Origin: Gp6-AA40 sp035293405
GTDB taxonomy: Bacteria > Acidobacteriota > Vicinamibacteria > Vicinamibacterales > UBA2999
Direction of reading: 5' to 3'
DNA length: 64,000 nt
Assembly: GCA_035293405.1 (NCBI GenBank)
Contig: DATDOE010000108.1
Span: 1-64,000, forward strand
Every line of letters starts with the position of its first letter. The stretch's first letter is position 1. Of the stretch, positions 1 to 10,002 are shown one piece after another. The position numbers were made by a program, and so were the translations under genes. The notes beneath the pieces were generated by a model. It ran no database searches and was not told the DNA's origin. It saw only the letters and a list, made by a program, of their open reading frames with translations.

Positions 1-12
1 GCCCCCAATTCT

Positions 13-32
13 GAATTCTGAATTCAGAATTC
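13..32. repeat. Perfect palindrome after groL
   Basis: A 20-bp perfect palindrome made of overlapping TGAATTC/GAATTCA heptamers lies just past the groL stop codon. More copies of the same heptamer precede it from position 7. It could fold in the groL transcript, but no T-tract follows, so calling it a terminator is unsupported. It belongs with the short-unit intergenic arrays seen through the window. Confidence 0.6.
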
Positions 33-35
33 GAT

Positions 36-1673
<1,638 letters not shown>

Positions 1674-1724
1674 TTCCTAAACTCCATCCGTCGTGCGGGA
1701 TGTATCCGCGCACAGCAACACCCC

Positions 1725-1750
1725 CGCGGGGGCGAAAGCCCCCGCGCTAC
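1725..1750 (-). repeat. GTAG-headed REP-like hairpin between groS and groL
   Basis: A 9-bp stem (CGCGGGGGC / GCCCCCGCG) closes on a GAAA loop. Read on the minus strand it begins with GTAG directly before the stem. The GTAG head plus GC-rich hairpin matches other palindromes here (near 2065, 14683, 29152, 30478 and 32806). In the transcript it could stabilise or partly separate the groS and groL parts of the mRNA. Confidence 0.6.
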
Positions 1751-2040
1751 TTGGAGGCGAGAATCGCGAGGACTTCTTCCTCGCGCATGATGATGTAGTC
1801 CTCACCATCAATCTTGATTTCCTGCCCCGAGTATTTGCCAAAGAGGATGGTGTCGCCGTCCTTGACGTCAAGGGGCTGGCGCGAGTTGTCTTCTTTGACT
1901 TTGCCCATGCCTACGGCGATCACCTTGCCCTGCTGCGGCTTCTCTTTCGCGCTGTCGGGGATGATGATGCCGCCGATCTTCTGTTCGCCTTCTTCGATGC
2001 GCTGGACGATGATGCGGTCGTGTAGCGGTCTGACTTTCAT
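1747..2040 (-). CDS. groS: Co-chaperonin GroES (10 kDa subunit)
   Basis: GroES forms the heptameric lid of the GroEL chamber. The 97-residue product is full length. It starts MKVRPLHDRIIVQR, has the mobile-loop region around EGEQKIGGIIIPDSAKEKP (about 17-35), and contains KYSGQEIKIDGEDYIIM near the C-terminus. It is the promoter-proximal gene of the groS-groL operon. Its leader, about 110 nt from the inferred transcription start, contains a CIRCE-like operator at its 5' end and a GTAG hairpin, so heat-shock control by an HrcA-type repressor is likely. Confidence 0.98.
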   Translation of the reverse strand: MKVRPLHDRIIVQRIEEGEQKIGGIIIPDSAKEKPQQGKVIAVGMGKVKEDNSRQPLDVKDGDTILFGKYSGQEIKIDGEDYIIMREEEVLAILASK

Positions 2041-2064
2041 GTGTCTTCGACTCCAGAGTGTCTG

Positions 2065-2086
2065 GTAGTGGCGGGGCGAAAGCCCC
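2065..2086 (+). repeat. GTAG-headed REP-like hairpin upstream of groS
   Basis: GTAGTGGC is followed by a GGGGC-GAAA-GCCCC hairpin, the same architecture as the palindrome between groS and groL but in the opposite orientation. It falls inside the groS leader. The two copies flank groS as an inverted pair. Confidence 0.5.
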
Positions 2087-2129
2087 TTGGCTTCACTGTT
2101 TGAGATTGCACGTACTCACCCAGAGAGTG

Positions 2130-2156
2130 CTGGCACTCAAGGGGGACGACTGCCAA
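2130..2156 (-). promoter_or_regulatory. CIRCE-like HrcA operator of groSL
   Basis: Read on the minus strand the site is TTGGCAGTC, nine bases, then GAGTGCCAG. The classical CIRCE element is TTAGCACTC-N9-GAGTGCTAA. The spacing is exact and each arm differs at two of nine positions. It abuts the -10 box, so a bound repressor would cover the transcription start. A second, tighter palindrome (GAGTGC-TG-GCACTC, 2125-2138) overlaps one arm. The hrcA gene is not in this window. Confidence 0.8.
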
Positions 2157-2185
2157 GTGTAGTGGATCTCGAAAATTGCCGTCAA
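2156..2185 (-). promoter_or_regulatory. Sigma70 promoter of groS-groL
   Basis: On the minus strand the -35 box TTGACG (2180-2185) and -10 box TACACT (2156-2161) are 18 bp apart. Transcription would start near 2149, inside the CIRCE-like operator, which is the arrangement expected for HrcA-type repression. Confidence 0.75.
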
Positions 2186-2249
2186 GAGGCCGAGCGGCGG
2201 TGCCTGCTTTTCCGCCGCCGAGCGGCGGTGTCTGCCTTACGCGTCTGCT

Positions 2250-2468
2250 TCAGGCCATGGGGCGGCGGAGGCGGTACTCGGTCATTTTGCGGCTCAGCGT
2301 ATTGCGGTGCATGCCGAGGAGGTCGGCGGCCTGGCAGAGGTTGCCCTCAGCCTTGACCAGAATATGGGCGATGAACTTCTTCTCGAACTCACGCTGCGCA
2401 TCTTCGTAGCGGACGCCGCGCGTCACCATCTCGTCGACGAGGCGCTCGAGCTGTTGACTTAGAGGCAT
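2250..2468 (-). CDS. Small Fis-type helix-turn-helix protein
   Basis: This 72-residue protein is essentially the DNA-binding domain found at the C-terminus of NtrC-type activators, standing alone. The helix-turn-helix is NLCQAADLLGMHRNTLSRKM (about 43-62), preceded by the helical region FEKKFIAHILVKAEG. E. coli Fis is about 98 residues; this version lacks most of the N-terminal arm. It lies 30 bp downstream of purC on the same strand, so it may share its mRNA, though an AT-rich box (TAATAT) sits in the gap. Its targets cannot be told from sequence. A role as a nucleoid-associated or accessory regulator is inferred. Confidence 0.85.
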   Translation of the reverse strand: MPLSQQLERLVDEMVTRGVRYEDAQREFEKKFIAHILVKAEGNLCQAADLLGMHRNTLSRKMTEYRLRRPMA

Positions 2469-2498
2469 CGACCCACATCTCCGAACGGCGCACGCATA

Positions 2499-3398
2499 TT
2501 ACGGCAGCTCGTGTCCGGTCAGGCGGCGGTACGCCTCCAGATATTTGTCGCGGGTCTTCATCACGACAGCGTCCGGAAGCGACGGGACAGGCGGCTGCTT
2601 GTTCCAGCGGATCTCCTCGAGGTAATCGCGCACGTACTGCTTGTCAAAGCTCGGCTGGGCGCCGCCGGGCCTGTACTGGTCCCGGGGCCAGTAGCGCGAC
2701 GAGTCGGGGGTCATCACTTCGTCGATGAGGATGATCTCGCCCGAGGGGGTGAGCCCGAATTCAAACTTCGTGTCGGCCAGGATGATGCCGCGCGATTCGG
2801 CGTGTTTGACGCCGTGGTCGTAGAGCGCCAGCGTCAGATCGCGTAGCCGTCGAACCAGATCCTGGCCGACGAGCTGCCCGGCCTCGGCCTCGCTGATGTT
2901 GATGTCGTGCCCGCTCTCCGCCTTGGTGGCCGGTGTGAAGATCGGCGCGGGCAGGCGGTCGGACTCGCGCAACCCGGCCGGGAGCGCGACGCCGCACACT
3001 GAGCCGATGGCCCCGTATTCCTTCCAACCCGAGCCGGATAGATAGCCGCGCGCGACGCACTCGATCGGCACCGGATTCGTCTTTCGGACCAGCATCGAGC
3101 GTCCCGCCAGGATGTCGCCGTGACGGCTGAGGCCATCGGGGTAGGCGGCGGTATCCATGCTGAGGACGTGATTGGCGACGAGGTCCTTGGTCCGTGCGAA
3201 CCAGAACGCCGACAGTTGCGTGAGGACCCGTCCCTTGTCGGGAATACCGGAACCGAGCACGTAGTCGAACGCCGAGATGCGGTCGGTGGCGACCATCAAC
3301 AGCGAATCCCCGAGGTCGAAGATGTCGCGAACCTTACCTTGGCGCTGTGGAGCGAGCCCGTTCAGACGTGTTTCGAGGAGGGGCGCGGCGAGCGGCAA
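2499..3398 (-). CDS. purC: SAICAR synthase (purine biosynthesis)
   Basis: This enzyme joins aspartate to CAIR in purine synthesis. Family signatures are GKVRDIFDLGDSLLMVATDR near the N-terminus, LVRKTNPVPIECVARGYLSGSGW, and IILIDEVMTPDSSRYWP toward the C-terminus. I chose the TTG at 3398 because it gives 299 residues, the usual length; an open frame continues upstream without homology-like sequence. A weak AAGG lies nine bases before this TTG. The gene is divergent from the flippase-like gene, and a promoter is visible near 3472-3500. Confidence 0.93.
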   Translation of the reverse strand: MPLAAPLLETRLNGLAPQRQGKVRDIFDLGDSLLMVATDRISAFDYVLGSGIPDKGRVLTQLSAFWFARTKDLVANHVLSMDTAAYPDGLSRHGDILAGRSMLVRKTNPVPIECVARGYLSGSGWKEYGAIGSVCGVALPAGLRESDRLPAPIFTPATKAESGHDINISEAEAGQLVGQDLVRRLRDLTLALYDHGVKHAESRGIILADTKFEFGLTPSGEIILIDEVMTPDSSRYWPRDQYRPGGAQPSFDKQYVRDYLEEIRWNKQPPVPSLPDAVVMKTRDKYLEAYRRLTGHELP

Positions 3399-3471
3399 CG
3401 TGATTGGCCTTGTTGCTCGACATTTGCTCGGGACAACCCTGAGCCCCAGTCGCAGCGTGTGGGAAACCGGA

Positions 3472-3500
3472 ATCTTACTGGGGTCGCCCCACGACCGCAA
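3472..3500 (-). promoter_or_regulatory. Candidate promoter of purC
   Basis: On the minus strand TTGCGG (3495-3500) and TAAGAT (3472-3477) are separated by exactly 17 bp. The -35 box is weak and the -10 box is good. The leader to the chosen TTG would be about 65-70 nt. Confidence 0.5.
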
Positions 3501-3538
3501 CCGTACGCAACAGTATCGGTCGTTCCCGCGGAGGAGCC

Positions 3539-3547
3539 TGATATATT
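3539..3547 (+). promoter_or_regulatory. Extended -10 promoter of flippase-like gene
   Basis: TGATATATT matches the extended -10 form TGnTATAAT with one change. No convincing -35 box is present, which is normal for extended -10 promoters. Transcription would begin only about 7-8 nt before the ATG at 3562. Confidence 0.45.
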
Positions 3548-3561
3548 GTGGCTTCCCGCAC

Positions 3562-4626
3562 ATGAACCTCCGAACAACCATCGTGTCGCTGCTGGCGGTC
3601 GTGCTCGTCGGCTGGTTCCTCCGCCACGCGGACCTAGGGGACGTCTGGGCACAGGTTCGTCATGCAAACGGCGGCCTGCTCGTGGTGGGCTTCGTCTGCG
3701 TGATGCTCACGTATTGGGCCCGTGCCGTGCGCTGGCGGTATCTGCTCGCGCCGGTGGGGAAGACGACGTTCCGCTCGGTCCTGCGGGCCACCGTGATCGG
3801 CTTTGCCGCCCTCGCGATTCTGCCCGCTCGCATGGGAGACGTGCTTCGGCCCTATCTGCTCGCGCGCCGCGAGGGGCTCCCCACCTCGGCCACGTTCGCC
3901 ACCATCGTGCTGGAGCGCGTGCTCGACTTGATTGCCGTGCTGGTCCTTCTCGCCGTGTATGTGTGGGGGTTTTCGGGGAGTTCGCTGCCGGATCGCTTGC
4001 TCCGCCCGATCGAGGTCTCCGCCGCCATTGCCGCCGCCGCCGCGGCGGGGCTTCTGGTTGTGATGTGGATACTGGCCACGCATCCGGAGAAGATCGGGAC
4101 GCTGGCAGGCACCGCCGCCCGTGTGCTCCCGGGCCGCTGGTCCGACCGCATCGGCCGCCTGGCCAGCACCTTCAGCAGTGGCTTCGCCGCGGCGCGCGAT
4201 CCGAAGGCGCTGCTGATGGGCGTGCTCTGGTCTTTTCCGCTCTGGCTCGCCATCGCGGCCGAAGCCTGGGCGGTCACCGTGGCCTTTGGCATCGACATGC
4301 CCTTCACCGGGGCGTTTCTGCTGCAGTCACTCCTGGTCATCGGCGTCGCGGTGCCCACTCCCGGAGGCGTCGGCAGCTATCACGAGGCCTACCGCATCGG
4401 CGTCACGGCGTTCTTCGGCGCGCCGAACGACCGGGCCGTGGCCGCCGCGATCGTCACCCACGCCATCTCGTTTGTTCCCGTGGTGCTGCTGGGCATTGTG
4501 TTCATGGCTCAGGATGGTCTGAGCGTCAGGAGCCTGAAGGACCTGGCGGGCGCGGCGCGCGACAAGGACGAGAAGGAAAGGCCTCACACCGATGAAGTGC
4601 CCATTCTGCGGCCATCTGGGCGATAA
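3562..4626 (+). CDS. Flippase-like membrane protein (YbhN / LPG-synthase TM family)
   Basis: A 354-residue polytopic inner-membrane protein with about eight hydrophobic segments. Family-typical stretches are TYWARAVRWRYLLAP, ILPARMGDVLRPYLLARREG (about 93-112), SATFATIVLERVLDLIAVL and PTPGGVGSYHEAYR. This is the membrane part of lysyl-phosphatidylglycerol synthases, without the soluble transferase domain. Stand-alone members are thought to act in lipid or glycolipid translocation, but the substrate is unknown. The start is the ATG beginning MNLRTTIVSLL. Its 3' end overlaps nrdR by 35 bp, so the two are probably co-transcribed. Confidence 0.85.
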   Translation: MNLRTTIVSLLAVVLVGWFLRHADLGDVWAQVRHANGGLLVVGFVCVMLTYWARAVRWRYLLAPVGKTTFRSVLRATVIGFAALAILPARMGDVLRPYLLARREGLPTSATFATIVLERVLDLIAVLVLLAVYVWGFSGSSLPDRLLRPIEVSAAIAAAAAAGLLVVMWILATHPEKIGTLAGTAARVLPGRWSDRIGRLASTFSSGFAAARDPKALLMGVLWSFPLWLAIAAEAWAVTVAFGIDMPFTGAFLLQSLLVIGVAVPTPGGVGSYHEAYRIGVTAFFGAPNDRAVAAAIVTHAISFVPVVLLGIVFMAQDGLSVRSLKDLAGAARDKDEKERPHTDEVPILRPSGR

Positions 4627-5050
4627 GGTCGTCGACTCGCGCGAGAGCAAGGAAGGCGAGGTCATTCGTCGTCGTCGCGAGTGTCTCGACTGCGGCCGGC
4701 GGTTCACCAGCTACGAGCGAATCGACGAGATCCCGTACATGGTGATCAAGAAGGACGGCACCCGCGAACGCTTCGAGCGCCAGAAGCTGGTGGCCGGCCT
4801 GCTCAAAGCCTGCGAGAAGCGGCCGGTGAGCATCGCCGCGATCGAGGGCGTGGCCGACAAAGTCGAGGGGACACTTCAGGAGCGGCCGGAGAAGGAGATG
4901 GCGACCGAGGAGGTCGGCGCCCTCGTGATGGAGGAGCTCAAGCGGCTCGACAAAGTGGCCTACGTCCGTTTCGCGTCCGTCTACCGTCACTTCCGCGATA
5001 TCGGTGAGTTCATGAGCGAGTTGAAGGACCTGCTGAACGCGAAAGACTGA
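4592..5050 (+). CDS. nrdR: Transcriptional repressor NrdR
   Basis: NrdR represses ribonucleotide reductase genes in response to ATP/dATP. The 152-residue product has the N-terminal zinc ribbon MKCPFCGH ... RECLDCGRRF (Cys 3, 6, 31, 34) followed by the ATP-cone domain starting VIKKDGTRERFERQKLV. Length is normal. It overlaps the preceding membrane-protein gene by 35 bp. NrdR recognises paired NrdR boxes upstream of nrd genes; none of those genes is in the window. Confidence 0.97.
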   Translation: MKCPFCGHLGDKVVDSRESKEGEVIRRRRECLDCGRRFTSYERIDEIPYMVIKKDGTRERFERQKLVAGLLKACEKRPVSIAAIEGVADKVEGTLQERPEKEMATEEVGALVMEELKRLDKVAYVRFASVYRHFRDIGEFMSELKDLLNAKD

Positions 5051-5051
5051 T

Positions 5052-5117
5052 TGGTTCTTGGTTGGTGGTTCTTGGCTCCTGGACCACGAACCGCGAACCA
5101 CGAACCACGAACCAGCC
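5052..5117. repeat. Inverted heptamer array before ntrY-like gene
   Basis: Copies of GGTTCTT/GGTTGGT are followed by reverse-complement copies GAACCAC repeated in tandem. The two halves could form a long imperfect hairpin. The array ends at the ATG of the kinase gene and replaces any normal ribosome-binding site. A related GGTTCTTGG array lies at 30440-30470. Confidence 0.75.
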
Positions 5118-7412
5118 ATGGCTCTCACGCTTCGCCAGACGCCGGCGCCGGTAAAGCCGGTGGCGCCGCCACCGCGGCGAAGCTCCGCTCCACACGGCCG
5201 CAAACCCTTCCTCGACAACACGCCGCTGCTCCTGGCCGGCATCCTGGCGCTGTTGATGGCCCTCGGGGGCCTGCTCGCACTCGGGAGCCGATCGTCGACG
5301 CTCGCACCCGACTTCCTGGCCGATGTCGTGCTCTATGCGCTCTCGGCCACCAACCTCACGATTCTCGTCGCGCTCGCCTTCGTGCTCGCCCGCAACGTCG
5401 TCAAGCTGGTCGTCGAACGGCGTCGTGCGCTGCCATTCGCGCGCTTCCGCTTCAAGCTCGTGACCGTGCTCCTCGGGATGACGTTGATTCCCGCGGTGCT
5501 GGTGCTGCTCATTGGCAGCGAGTTGATCCGGAACAACGTCGACCGCTGGTTCAATGCCGATCTGGATGGCGTGCTCTCATCGGCGAACGGGATCGCCGGC
5601 GACTACTACGCACAGCAGCAGCGGCTCGTCGCGACTCAGGCGCACCGGTTTGCGCGGGCGCTGAGCGGCGTGGACTTCGCGATTGCCAATCCGTCTGATG
5701 TCCGCGATCTCGTCGCGCCTGACGTGCTCCAGGAGCGCATCGATCTCGTCGAGGTCTACCGCATACGCGCTCCGGGCGAAGGCCGGCCCCAGGTCATCCC
5801 GATGGTTGATGTGGCCGCGCCGTCGATTCCACGCGAGTACTCGCGCGCCTCAGCCGACCGCCTGGCCGAACGGGCCGCAGCCAGCGCGTCGGAGGAGCGG
5901 ACGGTAGAGCAGCTCTCGGGTGGCGGCGACTTGATCCGCACCGCGCTGCCGATCCGCTCGTCGCCAGCCGGTCCGGTCCGGGGCGTGGTGGTGGCGAGCG
6001 AGTACCTGACGGACCAGTTCGCGGCTCGGGCACGTGGCATGACCGCGGCGTACGAGGCGTATCAACAGCTTCGCGTGCTCAAGCAGCCGCTGGCGGGCGT
6101 CTATCTCTCATTCTTCCTGATGCTCACCTTGATGATTCTGGTGGGTTCCACCTGGATGGGACTCTATCTGGCCAAACGCATCACGCGCCCGGTGCAGATG
6201 CTGGCGACCGCCGCCGACGAGATCGGCGCCGGTCGCCTCGATCACCGAGTCAAGGCGGAGACGGGCGACGAGTTCGGGTCGCTCATCGATGCCTTCAACC
6301 GGATGGCCGGGGAGCTCGCCGCCAGCCGTCGACGCCTCGAGCGATCGTCGGTCGAGCTCGAACGCAAGCATCAGGATGTCGAGGGCCGGCGTCGCTACGT
6401 CGAAACGATCCTCGACCGGCTCGCGACCGGGGTCGTGTCGATCGACGCGCAGGGCAGCATCCGGACCTGGAACTCGGCGGCCTCGCGTCTTCTCGGGATC
6501 GATGCCCGCGTGTCCGGTCTCCCGGCGTCGGCGGTGTTCGGGACGCAGGAGCTCAAGCCGCTGGCCATCACGATCGACGAAGCCGCGCGCAACCGCGAGG
6601 ACATGCGGCCGCAGGAAGTGTCGGTCGCCCGCGAGGGGCGCGAGGTGCATCTGGCGGTCATGACCACGCCCTTGCGGCGCGACGACGGCACCACCGACGG
6701 CATGGTCGTGATGTTCGACGACGTCTCGCCGCTCATCCGGGCCCAGAAAGTGGCCGCCTGGCGTGAAGTGGCGCGTCGGCTCGCGCATGAGATCAAGAAC
6801 CCGCTCACGCCGATCCAGTTGTGCGCCGAGCGGCTCAGACGGCACTTCACGCAGGCCCCGGAACCCACGCGGAACCTCGTCGAGGAGTGCACGACGACCA
6901 TCGTCGGCGAGGTCGAATCGTTGAAGGGGCTGGTGGACGAGTTCTCGCAGTTCGCGCGGATGCCGGCACCGCGCGCCGTGCCTACCGATCTGCATCCGCT
7001 GCTCGACGACGCACTGGCGCTCTATCAGGGCCTGTTCACTGAGGTCGAGTTCCGGCGACACTATGCCGACGAGCTGCCCAAGGTCGGTGTGGATCAGGAG
7101 CAGTTCCGGCGCGTGGTGATCAATCTTGTCGACAACGCGATCGAGGCGATGGATCGTCGCGGAACGATCGACCTCGAAACGCAGCACGATCGGCCGAACA
7201 GCCTGGTGCGCATCGTCGTGGCCGACAACGGCCCCGGCATTCCCGCCGCCGAGCGTGAGAAGCTCTTTCTGCCCTACTACTCGACGAAGCAGCGGGGAAG
7301 CGGCCTCGGGTTGGCGATCGTGCGCCGCATCGTCGCCGAGCACGGGGGCAGCATCGAGGTCACCGACAACACGCCGCGCGGGACGCGCTTCGCGATTGAA
7401 CTCCCTTGCTAA
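5118..7412 (+). CDS. NtrY-type membrane sensor histidine kinase
   Basis: This 764-residue kinase has three N-terminal membrane segments (about 35-58, 72-95, 117-140), a periplasmic region and a fourth segment around 340-362. A HAMP domain (ITRPVQMLATAADEIGAGRL), a PAS region (about 430-540), the phosphoacceptor helix ARRLAHEIKNPLTPIQL and a HATPase domain (NLVDNAIEAM, DNGPGIP, GSGLGLAIV) follow. The architecture is that of NtrY. The ATG at 5118 gives MALTLRQTP; upstream in-frame sequence is repeat. The partner regulator is the next gene, 72 bp downstream. The signal is unknown; NtrY in proteobacteria is linked to nitrogen and redox state. Confidence 0.9.
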   Translation: MALTLRQTPAPVKPVAPPPRRSSAPHGRKPFLDNTPLLLAGILALLMALGGLLALGSRSSTLAPDFLADVVLYALSATNLTILVALAFVLARNVVKLVVERRRALPFARFRFKLVTVLLGMTLIPAVLVLLIGSELIRNNVDRWFNADLDGVLSSANGIAGDYYAQQQRLVATQAHRFARALSGVDFAIANPSDVRDLVAPDVLQERIDLVEVYRIRAPGEGRPQVIPMVDVAAPSIPREYSRASADRLAERAAASASEERTVEQLSGGGDLIRTALPIRSSPAGPVRGVVVASEYLTDQFAARARGMTAAYEAYQQLRVLKQPLAGVYLSFFLMLTLMILVGSTWMGLYLAKRITRPVQMLATAADEIGAGRLDHRVKAETGDEFGSLIDAFNRMAGELAASRRRLERSSVELERKHQDVEGRRRYVETILDRLATGVVSIDAQGSIRTWNSAASRLLGIDARVSGLPASAVFGTQELKPLAITIDEAARNREDMRPQEVSVAREGREVHLAVMTTPLRRDDGTTDGMVVMFDDVSPLIRAQKVAAWREVARRLAHEIKNPLTPIQLCAERLRRHFTQAPEPTRNLVEECTTTIVGEVESLKGLVDEFSQFARMPAPRAVPTDLHPLLDDALALYQGLFTEVEFRRHYADELPKVGVDQEQFRRVVINLVDNAIEAMDRRGTIDLETQHDRPNSLVRIVVADNGPGIPAAEREKLFLPYYSTKQRGSGLGLAIVRRIVAEHGGSIEVTDNTPRGTRFAIELPC

Positions 7413-7421
7413 GACGATGTC

Positions 7422-7452
7422 GTTCACACTTCGCACTTCACACTTCGTGTTC
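7422..7452. repeat. CACTTCG/CACTTCA heptamer array between the kinase and regulator genes
   Basis: Three CACTTC-centred units occur in tandem, with GTTC at both ends. They fill part of the 72-bp gap between the kinase and response-regulator genes and are another instance of the short-unit intergenic arrays. Confidence 0.55.
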
Positions 7453-7484
7453 AGGTTCGGCTCTGAACGACAGGTAGTTCTCTG

Positions 7485-8873
7485 ATGCCGTCGATATTGA
7501 TCGTAGATGACGAGCCTGGAGTTCGCAGCGCGCTGAGCGGCGTGCTGCGGGACGAAGGGTACGACGTCGATGCCGTGGAGAGCGGCGAAGCGTGTCTCGA
7601 CCGCGTCGCGCGGCAGGTGTTCGACGTCGTCGTGCTCGACATCTGGCTGCCTGGCATGGACGGCCTGGCGACGCTCGCGCGCATGCGCGAGCGGCAGGTG
7701 GACGCGCAGGTCGTGATCATCTCCGGCCACGGCAACGTGGAGTCGGCAGTCCGCGCCATCAAGATGGGCGCGTTTGATTTCGTCGAGAAGCCGCTCTCGC
7801 TCGAGAAGAGCGTCCTGGTGGTCCGTAACGCCATGCGGCAGCGGCGGCTCGAGGCCGAGAACCTGGCGCTGCGCGCGAAGGTGGACGCACAGCACCAGAT
7901 GATTGGCGAGAGCTACGCCATGTCGAAGCTGCGCGAGCAGGTCGCGATGGCCGCCCCGACCAACGGGCGTGTGCTCATCCTGGGTGAGAACGGCACCGGG
8001 AAGGAGTTGGTGGCGCGCAACATCCACGAGATGAGCCGGCGCCGCTCCGCGCCGTTCGTCGAGGTGAACTGCGCCGCGATCCCGGAGGAGTTGATCGAGA
8101 GCGAGCTGTTCGGCCATGTCCGCGGGGCATTTACCGGTGCCGTAGCCGATCGGCGCGGCAAGTTCGAGGCGGCACACGGCGGGACCATCTTCCTCGACGA
8201 GATCGGGGACATGAGCTTGAAGACCCAGGCCAAGGTGCTGCGCGTGCTGCAGGAGCAGGTGATGGAAGCCGTCGGCGGATCGACACGGATTCGCGTCGAT
8301 GCTCGTGTGCTGGCGGCCACCAACAAGGACCTGCCGATCGAGATCCGGGCCGGCCGCTTCCGCGAGGATTTGTACTTCCGGCTGAACGTCCTGCCGATCT
8401 TCGTGCCGCCCCTGCGGGAGCGGACCGAAGATATCGCGCTGCTGGCCGACCACTTCATGGCGATGCTCGCCCGCGAGTACGGCCGCCGGCCGAAGAGGTT
8501 CGACGCCGATGCCGTGGCGGCGCTGCAGCGGTACGCGTGGCCCGGCAACGTGCGTGAGCTTCGAAACCTCGTCGAGCGGCTGATGATCATGGTGCCCGGC
8601 GATCGTGTGTCGTCCCGGGATCTCACCTTCCTCGAGCACGGCATCGGGCCCGCGCCGCTCGCGGCGGTGCGGCCGTCGGCGACGATGGCGCCGCTGCACG
8701 ATGCGCGCGACGAATTCGAAAAGCAGTACATCCTGCGGGCGCTCGCGACGCAGCAGGGCAACATGTCGCGCACGGCGGAGGTGCTGGGCGTGGAGCGCAG
8801 CAACCTGTATCGGAAGATGCGCGCATTCGGCATCATGCCGTCGAGGCGAGGAGAGGATGAGGAGCTCGCCTGA
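7485..8873 (+). CDS. NtrX-type sigma54-dependent response regulator
   Basis: A 462-residue three-domain activator. The receiver domain has phosphoacceptor Asp near residue 52 (VVLDIWLPGMDG) and the acidic pair DDE at 8-10. The AAA+ domain has Walker A GENGTGKE, the sigma54-contact loop GAFTGA and Walker B GGTIFLDEIGD. A Fis-type HTH lies at the C-terminus (MSRTAEVLGVERSNLYRKM). It should activate RNA polymerase-sigma54 at GG-N10-GC promoters; one such promoter is in this window, before pilM at 63725. It is co-directional with the kinase and overlaps the next gene by 17 bp. Confidence 0.93.
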   Translation: MPSILIVDDEPGVRSALSGVLRDEGYDVDAVESGEACLDRVARQVFDVVVLDIWLPGMDGLATLARMRERQVDAQVVIISGHGNVESAVRAIKMGAFDFVEKPLSLEKSVLVVRNAMRQRRLEAENLALRAKVDAQHQMIGESYAMSKLREQVAMAAPTNGRVLILGENGTGKELVARNIHEMSRRRSAPFVEVNCAAIPEELIESELFGHVRGAFTGAVADRRGKFEAAHGGTIFLDEIGDMSLKTQAKVLRVLQEQVMEAVGGSTRIRVDARVLAATNKDLPIEIRAGRFREDLYFRLNVLPIFVPPLRERTEDIALLADHFMAMLAREYGRRPKRFDADAVAALQRYAWPGNVRELRNLVERLMIMVPGDRVSSRDLTFLEHGIGPAPLAAVRPSATMAPLHDARDEFEKQYILRALATQQGNMSRTAEVLGVERSNLYRKMRAFGIMPSRRGEDEELA

Positions 8874-10002
8874 GGCGCTCGGCTCCATCGCCGGTGCGCC
8901 CCGCACACTCGCTGACATCCCCACGCCGGCCCTGCTCGTCGACGTCGCGGCACTCGACCGCAACATCGGGCGAATGGCCGCGTTCTTCGCGAGCGGCGAC
9001 TGCCGACTCCGCCCGCACTTCAAGGCGCACAAGACACCCGAGATCGCGCGCCGACAGCTCGCGGCCGGGTCCTGCACAGGCATCACGTGCGCGACCGTCT
9101 CGGAGGCGGAAGTGGCCGCGGCGATCTGCGACGACATTTTGATCGCCAACGAAGTCGTCGGCACACGCCGGTGCGGTCGCGTGGCAGCTCTGGCCCGCGA
9201 GGTGGCGATGACGGTAGCGGTGGATTCGGTCACCGGCTTGGATCAACTCTCAGTGGCCGCGCGAGCCGCCGGCGTGACGATTGGCGTTCTGGTCGATCTG
9301 AATGTCGGTCAGGGCCGGTGCGGTGTCACGCCAGGCGACGAGGCGCTCGCGCTGGCTCGAGGTGTGATGGCGTCAGCCGGCGTGACGCTGCGCGGCGTGA
9401 TGGGCTACGAAGGACATCTGCAACCGCTTCGCGACCGGGGCGAGCGTGAGGCCCGCACCCGCGAGGCGCTGCACGGCCTCGTCGAGACCGCGCAGCGCAT
9501 GCGGGCGTCGGGTCTTCCGTGCGACGTCGTGTCGTCAGGCGGGACCGGCACTTTTGATATCAGCGGGCGCATCGACGGGATCACGGAGATTCAGGCAGGG
9601 TCGTACGCACTCATGGATACCGACTACGCCAGCGTTGGTGTGCCATTCGAGCAGGCGTTCTCTGTGCTCGGCACGATCGTGAGCCGGCCCGCCCCAGACC
9701 GCTGTGTGGCCGACTGCGGCCACAAGTCCATGACCAAGGATCACGGGAACCCGGCCGTCAAAGGGATCGACGGTGCGACCGTCACGGCGCTCAACGACGA
9801 GCACGCCACGATCGCTGTTCCACCGACATCGACGCTGGCGGTCGGTGATCTGATTCAACTGCTGCCGTCACACACCGATCCGACAGTCAACCTGCACGAT
9901 GTGTTCTACGCCGTCGACGGCGACCGCGTCGTCGACATCTGGCCGATCGCCGCACGAGGCTACGCCGAGCACCGTTTGAATGTTGGTCGTGGGTCAGTGT
10001 GA
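8857..10002 (+). CDS. D-threonine aldolase / D-serine dehydratase-like PLP enzyme
   Basis: A 381-residue fold-type III PLP enzyme. The N-terminal barrel starts TPALLVDVAALDRNIGRMAA, and the probable PLP lysine is in RPHFKAHKTPE. The C-terminal region has DCGHKSMTKDHG and LLPSHTDPTVNLHD, which carries the His/Cys-type metal site of the DSD1/D-threonine aldolase group. It would act on D-beta-hydroxy amino acids; the substrate is not determined. It overlaps the regulator gene upstream, so it is probably in the same operon. Confidence 0.85.
   Translation: MRSSPEALGSIAGAPRTLADIPTPALLVDVAALDRNIGRMAAFFASGDCRLRPHFKAHKTPEIARRQLAAGSCTGITCATVSEAEVAAAICDDILIANEVVGTRRCGRVAALAREVAMTVAVDSVTGLDQLSVAARAAGVTIGVLVDLNVGQGRCGVTPGDEALALARGVMASAGVTLRGVMGYEGHLQPLRDRGEREARTREALHGLVETAQRMRASGLPCDVVSSGGTGTFDISGRIDGITEIQAGSYALMDTDYASVGVPFEQAFSVLGTIVSRPAPDRCVADCGHKSMTKDHGNPAVKGIDGATVTALNDEHATIAVPPTSTLAVGDLIQLLPSHTDPTVNLHDVFYAVDGDRVVDIWPIAARGYAEHRLNVGRGSV

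Noticed and set aside
3120..4595. 491-residue plus-strand frame beginning opposite purC
   Set aside because: It is Arg/Gly-rich, out of frame with the membrane-protein gene, and has no recognisable domain.
6108..9233. 1041-residue minus-strand frame across the kinase and regulator genes
   Set aside because: It covers three clear plus-strand genes and has shadow-type composition; no domain is recognisable.
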